Origin: Henricia sp. BOLD:AAB3569
Taxonomy: Eukaryota > Echinodermata > Asteroidea > Spinulosida > Echinasteridae
DNA length: 64,000 bases
Direction: 5' to 3'
Assembly (NCBI GenBank): GCA_037783545.1
Contig: JBBELK010000932.1
Span: forward strand, 1 to 64,000
Of the stretch, positions 1-10,763 are shown one piece after another. The notes under the pieces were generated by a model. The model was not told where the DNA came from and ran no database searches. It saw nothing but the letters and a program-made list of their open reading frames with translations. A program made the translations under genes and the position numbers. Within the stretch, counting starts at the first letter, position 1, and each line of letters starts with the position of its first letter.

Positions 1-57
1 ACGAACTTCAAATTTTGCATGCTCCAAAGACTCTATATTGCGCACTTGTCCTAAAAA
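1..57 (+). repeat. Partial satellite monomer at the left edge
   Basis: This is the last part of a monomer, beginning at acgaac, with five rather than six terminal A. It shows that the array continues to the left of the window. Confidence 0.95.
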
Positions 58-3000
58 TTGACAGACTTTCGCCGGGAAATGGCAGAGAGAAATTTCAGAG
101 TTTAGAAAAAAAGGGGTTGGCGCTTCCTGGTTGCTCCCGCAACCTGTGGCTGTCTGTACACACCTCTTTGGTGTACTCCTGACTCGTGCTCATGCTCAGT
201 CCTTCGGACTGTCGTTGACACGGCCCAGTTTGGGACGGGATTTTGGTCAAAGTGTGGTCCAAACGTCGGCAAATTTGGAGGTCGAAAATTGTTCCGACGA
301 ACTTCAAATTGTGCATGCTCCAAAGACTCTATATTGCGCACTTGTCCTAAAAAATTGACAGACTTTCGCCGGGAAATGGCAGAGAAATTTCAGAGTTTAG
401 AAAAAAAGGGGTTGGCGCTTCCTGGTTGCTCCCGCAACCTGTGGCTGTCTGTACACACCTCTTTGGTGTACTCCTGACTCGTGCGCATGCTCAGTCCTTC
501 GGACTGTCGTTGACACGGCCCAGTTTGGGACGGGATTTTGGTCAAAGTGTGGTCCAAACGTCGGCAAATTTGGAGGTCGAAAAATGTTCCGACGAACTTC
601 AAATTTTGCATGCTCTAAAGACTCTATATTGCGCACTTGTCCTAAAAAATTGACAGACTTTCGCCGGGAAATGGCAGAGAAATTTCAGAGTTTAGAAAAA
701 AAAGGGGTTGGTCGCTTCCTGGTTGCTCCCGCAACCTGTGGCTGTCTGTACACACCTCTTTGGTGTACTCCTGACTCGTGCGCATGCTCAGTCCTTTGGA
801 CTGTCGTGACACGGCCCAGTTTGGGACGGGATTTTGGTCAAAGTGTGGTCCAAACGTCGGCAAATTCGAGGTCGAAAAATGTTCCGACGAACTTCAAATT
901 TTGCATGCTCCAAAGACTCTATATTGCGCACTTGTCCTAAAAAATTGACAGACTTTCGCGGGAAATGGCAGAGAAATTTCAGAGTTTAGAAAAAAAAGGG
1001 GTTGGCGCTTCCTGGTTGCTCCCGCAACCTGTGGCTGTCTGTACACACCTCTTTGGTGTACTCCTGACTCGTGCGCATGCTCAGTCCTTCGGACTGTCGT
1101 TGACACGGCCCAGTTTGGGACGGGATTTTGGTCAAAGTGTGGTCCAAACGTCGGCAAATTTGGAGGTCGAAAAATGTTCCGACGAACTTCAAATTTTGCA
1201 TGCTCCAAAGACTCTATATTGCGCACTTGTCCTAAAAAATTGACAGACTTTCGCCGGGAAATGGCAGAGAAATTTCAGAGTTTAGAAAAAAAGGGGTTGG
1301 CGCTTCCTGGTTGCTCCCGCAACCTGTGGCTGTCTGTACACACCTCTTTGGTGTACTCCTGACTCGTGCGCATGCTCAGTCCTTCGGACTGTCGTTGACA
1401 CGGCCCAGTTTGGGACGGGATTTTGGTCAAAGTGTGGTCCAAACGTCGGCAAATTTGGAGGTCGAAAATGTTCCGACGAACTTCAAATTTTGCATGCTCC
1501 AAAGACTCTATATTGCGCACTTGTCTAAAAAATTGACAGACTTTCGCCGGGAAATGGCAGAGAAATTTTAGAAAAAAAGGGGTTGGCGCTTCCTGGTTGC
1601 TCCCGCAACCTGTGGCTGTCTGTACACACCTCTTTGGTGTACTCCTGACTCGTGCGCATGCTCAGTCCTTCGGACTGTCGTTGACACGGCCCAGTTTGGG
1701 ACGGGATTTTGGTCAAAGTGTGGTCCAAACGTCGGCAAATTTGGAGGTCGAAAAATAGTTCCGACGAACTTCAAATTTTGCATGCTCCAAAGACTCTATA
1801 TTGCGCACTTGTCCTAAAAATTGACAGACTTTCGCCGGGAAATGGCAGAGAAATTTCAGAGTTTAGAAAAAAAAGGGGTTGGCGCTTCCTGGTTGCTCCC
1901 GCAACCTGTGGCTGTCTGTACACACCTCTTTGGTGTACTCCTGACTCGTGCGCATGCTCAGTCCTTCGGACTGTCGTTGACACGGCCCAGTTTGGGACGG
2001 GATTTTGGTCAAAGTGTGGTCCAAACGTCGGCAAATTTGGAGGTCGAAAAATGTTCCGACGAACTTCAAATTTTGCATGCTCCAAAGACTCTATATTGCG
2101 CACTTGTCCTAAAAAATTGACAGACTTTCGCCGGGAAATGGCAGAGAAATTTCAGAGTTTAAAAAAAAAGGGGTTGGCGCTTCCTGGTTGCTCCCGCAAC
2201 CTGTGGCTGTCTGTACACACCTCTTTGGTGTACTCCTGACTCGTGCGCATGCTCAGTCCTTCGGACTGTCGTTGACACGGCCCAGTTTGGGACGGGATTT
2301 TGGTCAAAGTGTGGTCCAAACGTCGGCAAATTTGGAGGTCGAAAATGTTCCGACGAACTTCAATTTTGCATGCTCCAAAGACTCTATATTGCGCACTTGT
2401 CCTAAAAAATTGACAGACTTTCGCCCGGAAATGGCAGAGAAATTATAGAGTTTAAAAAAAAAAGGGGTTGGCGCTTCCTGGTTGCTCCCGCAACCTGTGG
2501 CTGTCTGTACACACCTCTTTGGTGTACTCCTGACTCGTGCGCATGCTCAGTCCTTCGGACTGTCGTTGACACGGCCCAGTTTGGGACGGGATTTTGTCAA
2601 AGTGTGGTCCAAACGTCGGCAAATTTCGAGGTCGAAAAATGTTCCGACGAACTTCAATTTTGCATGCTCCAAAGACTCTATATTGCGCACTTGTCCTAAA
2701 AAATTGACAGACTTTCGCCGGGAAATGGCAGAGAAATTTCAGAGTTTAGAAAAAAAAGGGGTTGGCGCTTCCTGGTTGCTCCCGCAACCTGTGGCTGTCT
2801 GTACACACCCTCTTTGGTGTACTCCTGACTCCTGACTCCTGACAAAGTGTGGTCCAAACGTCGGCAAATTTGGAGGTCGAAAAATGTTCCGACGAACTTC
2901 AAATTTTGCATGCTCCAAAGACTCTATATTGCGCACTTGTCCTAAAAAATTGACAGACTTTCGCCGGGAAATGGCAGAGAAATTTCAGAGTTTAGAAAAA

Positions 3001-3540
3001 AAAGGGGTTGGCGCTTCCTGGTTGCTCCCGCAACCTGTGGCTGTCTGTACACACCTCTTTGGTGTACTCCTGACTCGTGCGCATGCTCAGTCCTTCGGAC
3101 TGTCGTTGACACGGCCCAGTTTGGGACGGGATTTGGTCAAAGTGTGGTCCAAACGTCGGCAAATTTAGAGGTCGAAAAATGTTCCGACGAACTTCAAATT
3201 TTGCATGCTCCAAAGACTCTATATTGCGCACTTGTCCTAAAAAATTGACAGACTTTCGCCGGGAAATGGCAGAGAAATTTCAGAGTTTAGAAAAAAAGGG
3301 GTTGGCGCTTCCTGGTTGCTCCCGCAACCTGTGGCTGTCTGTACACACCTCTTTGGTGTACTCCTGACTCGTGCGCATGCTCAGTCCTTCGGACTGTCGT
3401 TGACACGGCCCAGTTTGGGACGGGGATTTTGGTCAAAGTGTGGTCCAAACGTCGGCAAATTTCGAGGTCGAAAAATGTTCCGACGAACTTCAAATTTTGC
3501 ATGCTCCAAAGACTCTATATTGCGCACTTGTCCTAAAAAA
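58..3540 (+). repeat. Indel-rich satellite section
   Basis: About twelve monomers carrying many small indels rarely seen elsewhere: an extra GA near 87, an extra T near 710, a missing T near 807, a missing C near 958, a shortened cagagttt segment near 1567, an extra A-T near 1757, and single-base losses near 2340, 2363, 2596, 2657 and 3133. A larger rearrangement lies at 2821-2843. This could be decay typical of less homogenised repeats, or unpolished sequence. Confidence 0.8.
2821..2843 (+). repeat. Deletion junction with a triplicated 7-mer (actcctg)
   Basis: The monomer is cut after actcctgac and resumes at aaagtgtgg, losing the region that holds inverted repeat 3, the NRF1-like motif and the cccagtttggg segment. 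The 7-mer actcctg is present three times in a row at 2821-2841 instead of once. The pattern suits slippage during repair of a break. Confidence 0.85.
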
Positions 3541-4141
3541 TTGACAGACTTTCGCCGGGAAATGGCAGAGAAATTTCAGAGTTTAGAAAAAAAAGGGGTT
3601 GGCGCTTCCTGGTTGCTCCCGCAACCTGTGGCTGTCTGTACACACCTCTTTGGTGTACTCCTGACTCGTGCGCATGCTCAGTCCTTCGGACTGTCGTTGA
3701 CACGGCCCAGTTTGGGACGGGATTTTGGTCAAAGTGTGGTCCAAACGTCGGCAAATTTGGAGGTCGAAAAATGTTCCGACGAACTTCAAATTGTGCATGC
3801 TCCAAAGACTCTATATTGCGCACTTGTCCTAAAAAATTGACAGACTTTCGCCGGGAAATGGCAGAGAAATTTCAGAGTTTAGAAAAAAAAGGGGTTGGCG
3901 CTTCCTGGTTGCTCCCGCAACCTGTGGCTGTCTGTACACACCTCTTTGGTGTACTCCTGACTCGTGCGCATGCTCAGTCCTTCGGACTGTCGTTGACACG
4001 GCCCAGTTTGGGACGGGATTTTGGTCAAAGTGTGGTCCAAACGTCGGCAAATTTGGAGGTCGAAAAATGTTCCGACGAACTTCAAATTTTGCATGCTCCA
4101 AAGACTCTATATTGCGCACTTGTCCTAAAAAATTGACAGAC

Positions 4142-4154
4142 TTTCGCCGGGAAA
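4142..4154. other. E2F-like imperfect palindrome in the reference monomer
   Basis: The 13-mer tttcgccgggaaa is an imperfect palindrome close to E2F-type sites (TTTSGCGC class). It recurs in nearly every monomer, with occasional variants such as a C-to-T change at 7102 and 50392. That the motif is present is observed. Any binding is inference, and a short motif in a repeat can match by chance. Confidence 0.25.
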
Positions 4155-4178
4155 TGGCAGAGAAATTTCAGAGTTTAG

Positions 4179-4190
4179 AAAAAAAAGGGG
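4179..4190 (+). repeat. Variable A-tract followed by G4
   Basis: Eight A followed by four G in the reference. Other copies have seven A (e.g. 5063-5069), nine A (e.g. around 32382-32390) or an interrupting C (6249, 8325, 24779, 33864, and many copies after 53.9 kb). This tract sets the monomer length. It looks like ordinary replication slippage at a homopolymer, although homopolymer miscalls cannot be excluded. Confidence 0.85.
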
Positions 4191-4202
4191 TTGGCGCTTC
4201 CT

Positions 4203-4218
4203 GGTTGCTCCCGCAACC
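4203..4218. other. Inverted repeat 1: 6 bp stem GGTTGC/GCAACC, loop TCCC
   Basis: A perfect 6 bp stem with a 4-base loop, present in most copies. Variants include stem-breaking changes (GGATGC in about ten copies such as 27076; GTAACC near 46630, 49573 and 51647) with no restoring change on the other arm. The structure is possible in single strands or RNA, but there is no covariation to suggest selection on it. Confidence 0.6.
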
Positions 4219-4229
4219 TGTGGCTGTCT

Positions 4230-4250
4230 GTACACACCTCTTTGGTGTAC
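4230..4250. other. Inverted repeat 2: GTACAC/GTGTAC arms
   Basis: Six-base arms GTACAC (4230-4235) and GTGTAC (4245-4250) flank a 9-base loop. An alternative register pairs ACACC with GGTGT around a 5-base loop. It lies 11 bases after inverted repeat 1 and 20 bases before inverted repeat 3, so this 83-base stretch can form three hairpins in a row. Confidence 0.55.
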
Positions 4251-4260
4251 TCCTGACTCG

Positions 4261-4272
4261 TGCGCATGCTCA
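4261..4272. promoter_or_regulatory. NRF1-like motif (11 of 12 positions)
   Basis: TGCGCATGCTCA matches the palindromic NRF1 consensus YGCGCAYGCGCR at all but one position. It is present in nearly all monomers. NRF1-type proteins are conserved in animals and sensitive to CpG methylation. Binding here is only a hypothesis. The motif also forms most of the target-site duplication at the SINE insertions. Confidence 0.3.
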
Positions 4273-4285
4273 GTCCTTCGGACTG
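4271..4285. other. Inverted repeat 3: 6 bp stem CAGTCC/GGACTG, loop TTC
   Basis: A perfect 6 bp stem with a 3-base loop. This is the point of the monomer where structural events concentrate: the SINE integrated within its loop, and several deletions elsewhere in the array remove it. Stem-breaking variants are tolerated (GGAGTG at 16097, 19315 and 22569; GGACTT in about a dozen copies such as 28337), so the fold is not obviously under selection. Confidence 0.65.
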
Positions 4286-4337
4286 TCGTTGACACGGCCC
4301 AGTTTGGGACGGGATTTTGGTCAAAGTGTGGTCCAAA

Positions 4338-4373
4338 CGTCGGCAAATTTGGAGGTCGAAAAATGTTCCGACG
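4338..4373. other. Inverted repeat 4: CGTCGG/CCGACG with 24-base loop
   Basis: Six-base complementary arms at 4338-4343 and 4368-4373. An overlapping alternative pairs GTTC with GAAC around a 4-base loop (4365-4376). The left arm is often hit by a CpG transition (aaacatcgg, e.g. 28098, 30764 and 42311), which weakens the pairing. Confidence 0.4.
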
Positions 4374-7300
4374 AACTTCAAATTTTGCATGCTCCAAAGA
4401 CTCTATATTGCGCACTTGTCCTAAAAAATTGACAGACTTTCGCCGGGAAATGGCAGAGAAATTTCAGAGTTTAGAAAAAAAAGGGGTTGGCGCTTCCTGG
4501 TTGCTCCCGCAACCTGTGGCTGTCTGTACACACCTCTTTGGTGTACTCCTGACTCGTGCGCATGCTCAGTCCTTCGGACTGTCGTTGACACGGCCCAGTT
4601 TGGGACGGGATTTTGGTCAAAGTGTGGTCCAAACGTCGGCAAATTTGGAGGTCGAAAAATGTTCCGACGAACTTCAAATTTTGCATGCTCCAAAGACTCT
4701 ATATTGCGCACTTGTCCTAAAAAATTGACAGACTTTCGCCGGGAAATGGCAGAGAAATTTCAGAGTTTAGAAAAAAAGGGGTTGGCGCTTCCTGGTTGTT
4801 CCCTGCAACCTGTGGCTGTCTGTACACACCTCTTTGGTGTACTCCTGACTCGTGCGCATGCTCAGTCCTTCGGACTGTCGTTGACACGGCCCAGTTTGGG
4901 ACGGGATTTTGGTCAAAGTGTGGTCCAAACGTCGGCAAATTTGGAGGTCGAAAAATGTTCCGACGAACTTCAAATTGTGCATGCTCCAAAGACTCTATAT
5001 TGCGCACTTGTCCTAAAAAATTGACAGACTTTCGCCGGGAAATGGCAGAGAAATTTCAGAGTTTAGAAAAAAAGGGGTTGGCGCTTCCTGGTTGCTCCCG
5101 CAACCTGTGGCTGTCTGTACACACCTCTTTGGTGTACTCCTGACTCGTGCGCATGCTCAGTCCTTCGGACTGTCGTTGACACGGCCCAGTTTGGGACGGG
5201 ATTTTGGTCAAAGTGTGGTCCAAACGTCGGCAAATTTGGAGGTCGAAAAATGTTCCGACGAACTTCAAATTGTGCATGCTCCAAAGACTCTATATTGCGC
5301 ACTTGTCCTAAAAAATTGACAGACTTTCGCCGGGAAATGGCAGAGAAATTTCAGAGTTTAGAAAAAAAGGGGTTGGCGCTTCCTGGTTGCTCCCGCAACC
5401 TGTGGCTGTCTGTACACACCTCTTTGGTGTACTCCTGACTCGTGCGCATGCTCAGTCCTTCGGACTGTCGTTGACACGGCCCAGTTTGGGACGGGATTTT
5501 GGTCAAAGTGTGGTCCAAACGTCGGCAAATTTGGAGGTCGAAAAATGTTCCGACGAACTTCAAATTGTGCATGCTCCAAAGACTCTATATTGCGCACTTG
5601 TCCTAAAAAATTGACAGACTTTCGCCGGGAAATGGCAGAGAAATTTCAGAGTTTAGAAAAAAAGGGGTTGGCGCTTCCTGGTTGCTCCCGCAACCTGTGG
5701 CTGTCTGTACACACCTCTTTGGTGTACTCCTGACTCGTGCGCATGCTCAGTCCTTCGGACTGTCGTTGACACGGCCCAGTTTGGGACGGGATTTTGGTCA
5801 AAGTGTGGTCCAAACGTCGGCAAATTTGGAGGTCGAAAAATGTTCCGACGAACTTCAAATTTTGCATGCTCCAAAGACTCTATATTGCGCACTTGTCCTA
5901 AAAAATTGACAGACTTTCGCCGGGAAATGGCAGAGAAATTTCAGAGTTTAGAAAAAAAAGGGGTTGGCGCTTCCTGGTTGCTCCCGCAACCTGTGGCTGT
6001 CTGTACACACCTCTTTGTGTACTCCTGACTCGTGCGCATGCTCAGTCCTTCGGACTGTCGTTGACACGGCCCAGTTTGGGACGGGATTTTGGTCAAAGTG
6101 TGGTCCAAACGTCGGCAAATTTGGAGGTCGAAAAATGTTCCGACGAACTTCAAATTTTGCATGCTCCAAAGACTCTATATTGCGCACTTGTCCTAAAAAA
6201 TTGACAGACTTTCGCCGGGAAATGGCAGAGAAATTTCAGAGTTTAGAACAAAAAAGGGGTTGGCGCTTCCTGGTTGCTCCCGCAACCTGTGGCTGTCTGT
6301 ACACACCTCTTTGGTGTACTCCTGACTCGTGCGCATGCTCAGTCCTTCGGACTGTCGTTGACACGGCCCAGTTTGGGACGGGATTTTGGTCAAAGTGTGG
6401 TCCAAACGTCGGCAAATTTGGAGGTCGAAAAATGTTCCGACGAACTTCAAATTTTGCATGCTCCAAAGACTCTATATTGCGCACTTGTCCTAAAAAATTG
6501 ACAGACTTTCGCCGGGAAATGGCAGAGAAATTTCAGAGTTTAGAAAAAAAGGGGTTGGCGCTTCCTGGTTGTTCCTGCAACCTGTGGCTGTCTGTACACA
6601 CCTCTTTGGTGTACTCCTGACTCGTGCGCATGCTCAGTCCTTCGGACTGTCGTTGACACGGCCCAGTTTGGGACGGGATTTTGGTCAAAGTGTGGTCCAA
6701 ACGTCGGCAAATTTGGAGGTCGAAAAATGTTCCGACGAACTTCAAATTGTGCATGCTCCAAAGACTCTATATTGCGCACTTGTCTTAAAAAATTGACAGA
6801 CTTTCGCCGGGAAATGGCAGAGAAATTTCAGAGTTTAGAAAAAAAAGGGGTTGGCGCTTCCTGGTTGCTCCCGCAACCTGTGGCTGTCTGTACACACCTC
6901 TTTGGTGTACTCCTGACTCGTGCGCATGCTCAGTCCTTCGGACTGTCGTTGACACGGCCCAGTTTGGGACGGGATTTTGGTCAAAGTGTGGTCCAAACGT
7001 CGGCAAATTTGGAGGTCGAAAAATGTTCCGACGAACTTCAAATTGTGCATGCTCCAAAGACTCTATATTGCGCACTTGTCCTAAAAAATTGACAGACTTT
7101 CACCGGGAAATGGCAGAGAAATTTCAGAGTTTAGAAAAAAAGGGGTTGGCGCTTCCTGGTTGCTCCCGCAACCTGTGGCTGTCTGTACACACCTCTTTGG
7201 TGTACTCCTGACTCGTGCGCATGCTCAGTCCTTCGGACTGTCGTTGACACGGCCCAGTTTGGGACGGGATTTTGGTCAAAGTGTGGTCCAAACGTCGGCA

Positions 7301-7386
7301 AATTTGGAGGTCGAAAAATGTTCCGACGAACTTCAAATTTTGCATGCTCCAAAGACTCTATATTGCGCACTTGTCCTAAAAAATTG

Positions 7387-8634
7387 ACAGACTTTCGCCG
7401 GGAAATGGCAGAGAAATTTCAGAGTTTAGAAAAAAAAAAGGGGTTGGCGCTTCCTGGTTGCTCCCGCAACCTGTGGCTGTCTGTACACACCTCTTTGGTG
7501 TACTCCTGACTCGTGCGCATGCTCAGTCCTTCGGACTGTCGTTGACACGGCCCAGTTTGGGACGGGATTTTGGTCAAAGTGTGGTCCAAACGTCGTCAAA
7601 TTTGGAGGTCGAAAAATGTTCCGACGAACTTCAAATTTTGCATGCTCCAAAGACTCTATATTGCGCACCTTGTCCTAAAAAATTGACATACTTTCGCCGG
7701 GAAATGGCAGAGAAATGTCAGAGTTTAGAAAAAAAAGGGGTTGGCGCTTCGTGGTTGCTCCCGCAACCTGTGGCTGTATGTACACACCTCTTTGGTGTAC
7801 TACTGACTCGTGCGCATGCTCAGTCCTTCGGACTGTCGTTGACACGGCCCAGTTTGGGACGGGATTTTGGTCAAAGTGTGGTCCAAACGTCGGCAAATTT
7901 GGAGGTCGAAAAATGTTCCGGCGAACTTCAAATTTTGCATGCTCCAAAGACTCTATATTGCGCACTTGTCCTAAAAAATTGACAGACTTTCGCCGGGAAA
8001 TGGCAGAGAAATATCAGAGTTTAGAAAAAAAAAGGGGTTGGCGCTTCCTGGTTGCTCCCGCAACCTGTGGCTGTCTGTACACACCTCTTTGGTGTACTCC
8101 TGACTCGTGCGCATGCTCAGTCCTTCGGACTGTCGTTGACACGGCCCAGTTTGGGACGGGATTTTGGTCAAAGTGTGGTCCAAACGTCGTCAAATTTGGA
8201 GGTCGAAAAATGTTCCGACGAACTTCAAATTTTGCATGCTCCAAAGACTCTATATTGCGCACTTGTCCTAAAAAATTGACAGACTTTCGCCGGGAAATGG
8301 CAGAGAAATGTCAGAGTTTAGAAACAAAAGGGGTTGGCGCTTCCTGGTTGCTCCCGCAACCTGTGGCTGTATGTACACACCTCTTTGGTGTACTCCTGAC
8401 TCGTGCGCATGCTCAGTCCTTCGGACTGTCGTTGACACGGCCCAGTTTGGGACGGGATTTTGGTCAAAGTGTGGTCCAAACGTCGGCAAATTTGGAGGTC
8501 GAAAAATGTTCCGGCGAACTTCAAATTTTGCATGCTCCAAAGACTCTATATTGCGCACTTGTCCTAAAAAATTGACAGACTTTCGCCGGGAAATGGCAGA
8601 GAAATTTCAGAGTTTAGAAAAAAAAGGGGTTGGC
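7387..8634 (+). repeat. Higher-order repeat: duplicated dimer, period about 593-594 bp
   Basis: Two-monomer blocks occur twice in tandem. Shared markers are cgtcgtcaaa (7591 and 8185), agaaatgtca (7711 and 8304), gtatgtac (7776 and 8369) and ccggcgaac (7918 and 8511). A third copy of the first monomer type lies at about 9237-9495 (cgtcgtcaaa at 9370, gaaatgtcag near 9490) but is followed by an ordinary monomer. The first copy has an extra C near 7669. Confidence 0.85.
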
Positions 8635-10750
8635 GCTTCCTGGTTGCTCCCGCAACCTGTGGCTGTCTGTACACACCTCTTTGGTGTACTCCTGACTCGT
8701 GCGCATGCTCAGTCCTTCGGACTGTCGTTGACACGGCCCAGTTTGGGACGGGATTTTGGTCAAAGTGTGGTCCAAACGTCGGCAAATTTGGAGGTCGAAA
8801 AATGTTCCGACGAACTTCAAATTTTGCATGCTCTAAAGACTCTATATTGCGCACTTGTCCTAAAAAATTGACAGACTTTCGCCCGGAAATGGCAGAGAAA
8901 TTTCAGAGTTTAGAAAAAAAAGGGGTTGGCGCTTCCTGGTTGCTCCCGCAACCTGTGGCTGTCTGTACACACACCTCTTTGGTGTACTCCTGACTCGTGC
9001 GCATGCTCAGTCCTTCGGACTGTCGTTGACACGGCCCAGTTTGGGACGGGATTTTGGTCAAAGTGTGGTCCAAACGTCGGCAAATTTGGAGGTCGAAAAA
9101 TGTTCCGACGAACTTCAAATTTTGCATGCTCCAAAGACTCTATATTGCGCACTTGTCCTAAAAAATTGACAGACTTTCGCCGGGAAATGGCAGAGAAATT
9201 TCAGAGTTTAGAAAAAAAGGGGTTGGCGCTTCCTGGTTGCTCCCGCAACCTGTGGCTGTCTGTACACACCTCTTTGGTGTACTCCTGACTCGTGCGCATG
9301 CTCAGTCCTTCGGACTGTCGTTGACACGGCCCAGTTTGGGACGGGATTTTGGTCAAAGTGTGGTCCAAACGTCGTCAAATTTGGAGGTCGAAAAATGTTC
9401 CGACGAACTTCAAATTTTGCATGCTCCAAAGACTCTATATTGCGCACTTGTCCTAAAAAATTGACAGACTTTCGCCGGGAAATAGCAGAGAAATGTCAGA
9501 GTTTAGAAAAAAAAGGGGTTGGCGCTTCCTGGTTGCCTCCGCAACCTGTGCTGTCTGTACACACCTCTTTGGTGTACTCCTGACTCGTGCGCATGCTCAG
9601 TCCTTCGGACTGTCGTTGACACGGCCCAGTTTGGGACGGGATTTTGGTCAAAGTGTGGTCCAAACGTCGGCAAATTTGGAGGTCGAAAAATGTTCCGACG
9701 AACTTCAAATTTTGCATGCTCCAAAGACTCTATATTGCGCACTTGTCCTAAAAAATTGACAGACTTTCGCCGGGAAATGGCAGAGAAATTTCAGAGTTTA
9801 GAAAAAAAAGGGGTTGGCGCTTCCTGGTTGCTCCCGCAACCTGTGGCTGTCTGTACACACCTCTTTGGTGAACTCCTGACTCGTGCGCATGCTCAGTCCT
9901 TCGGACTGTCGTTGACACGGCCCAGTTTGGGACGGGATTTTGGTCAAAGTGTGGTCCAAACGTCGGCAAATTTGGAGGTCGAAAAATGTTCCGACGAACT
10001 TCAAATTTTGCATGCTCCAAAGACTCTATATTGCGCACTTGTCCTAAAAAATTGACAGACTTTCGCCCGGAAATGGCAGAGAAATTTCAGAGTTTAGAAA
10101 AAAAGGGGTTGGCGCTTCCTGGTTGCTCCCGCAACCTGTGGCTGTCTGTACACACCTATTTAGTGTACTCCTGACTCGTGCGCATGCTCAGTCCTTCGGA
10201 CTGTCGTTGACACGGCCCAGTTTGGGACGGGATTTTGGTCAAAGTGTGGTCCAAACGTCGGCAAATTTGGAGGTCGAAAAATGTTCCGACGAACTTCAAA
10301 TTTTGCATGCTCCAAAGACTCTATATTGCGCACTTGTCCTAAAAAATTGACAGACTTTCGCCCGGAAATGCAGAGAAATTTCAGAGTTTAGAAAAAAAAG
10401 GGGTTGGCGCTTCCTGGTTGCTCCCGCAACCTGTGGCTGTCTGTACACACCTCTTTGGTGTACTCCTGACTCGTGCGCATGCTCAGTCCTTCGGACTGTC
10501 GTTGACACGGCCCAGTTTGGGACGGGATTTTGGTCAAAGTGTGGTCCAAACGTCGGCAAATTTGGAGGTCGAAAAATGTTCCGACGAACTTCAAATTTTG
10601 CATGCTCCAAAGACTCTATATTGCGCACTTGTCCTAAAAAATTGACAGACTTTCGCCGGGAAATGGCAGAGAAATTTCAGAGTTTAGAAAAAAAAGGGGT
10701 TGGCGCTTCCTGGTTGCTCCCGCAACCTGTGGCTGTCTGTACACACCTCT
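8635..10750 (+). repeat. Ordinary satellite monomers
   Basis: About seven monomers without a clear higher-order pattern. Local changes include an extra AC in the tacacacacc run near 8966, gcctccgc and ctgtgctg near 9535-9550, cgcccgg instead of cgccggg near 8882, 10072 and 10361, and a missing G near 10369. I see no other features. Confidence 0.8.
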
Positions 10751-10763
10751 TTGGTGCGTTGAC
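10751..10763 (+). other. 39 bp deletion junction removing inverted repeat 3
   Basis: The text runs ttggtg directly into cgttgac, so 39 bases are missing, including the NRF1-like motif and the whole CAGTCC/GGACTG hairpin. It lies at the start of the noisy stretch, so it may be an artefact. Confidence 0.75.

Larger units (their letters stand above)
4133..4428 (+). repeat. Reference monomer (296 bp), the most common form
   Basis: I use this copy as the reference, with phase starting at ttgacag. Several neighbouring copies appear identical to it. In order it contains an E2F-like palindrome, an A8G4 tract, three consecutive short inverted repeats, an NRF1-like site overlapping the third, a weak CCCA/TGGG hairpin, a longer CGTCGG/CCGACG inverted repeat, a second GCATGCTC octamer, a TATATT element and a terminal A6 run. 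AAATTT occurs three times (near 4163, 4345 and 4379), which together with the A-tracts could bend the DNA. It holds more than ten CpG sites. Its length is not divisible by three, so no reading frame persists from copy to copy. Confidence 0.95.
3541..7386 (+). repeat. Highly homogeneous satellite section
   Basis: Thirteen monomers with very few differences. Consecutive copies between about 3837 and 4724 appear identical, and those from about 5030 to 5640 are near-identical 295 bp forms sharing ttgtgcatg in place of tttgcatg. Such homogeneity indicates recent local amplification or conversion. Minor changes include ttccctgc at 4799-4806, a missing G near 6017 and a C in the A-tract near 6249. 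Confidence 0.85.

Noticed and set aside
4142-4158. CENP-B box
   Set aside because: TTCG is present, but the required A and CGGG positions at the correct spacing are not. No match on the reverse strand either.
4262-4269. Monomer derived from an ancient internal duplication
   Set aside because: GCATGCTC and TTGACA each occur twice per unit, but at different internal spacings (123 and about 156 bp), and the halves do not otherwise align.
4133-4428. 5S rRNA, snRNA or other structured RNA gene repeat
   Set aside because: No conserved 5S internal control region, Sm site with flanking stems, or spliced-leader features were seen in the monomer on either strand.
4133-4428. Hammerhead ribozyme as in some satellite DNAs
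   Set aside because: I found no CTGATGA-type core paired with a GAAA core on either strand.
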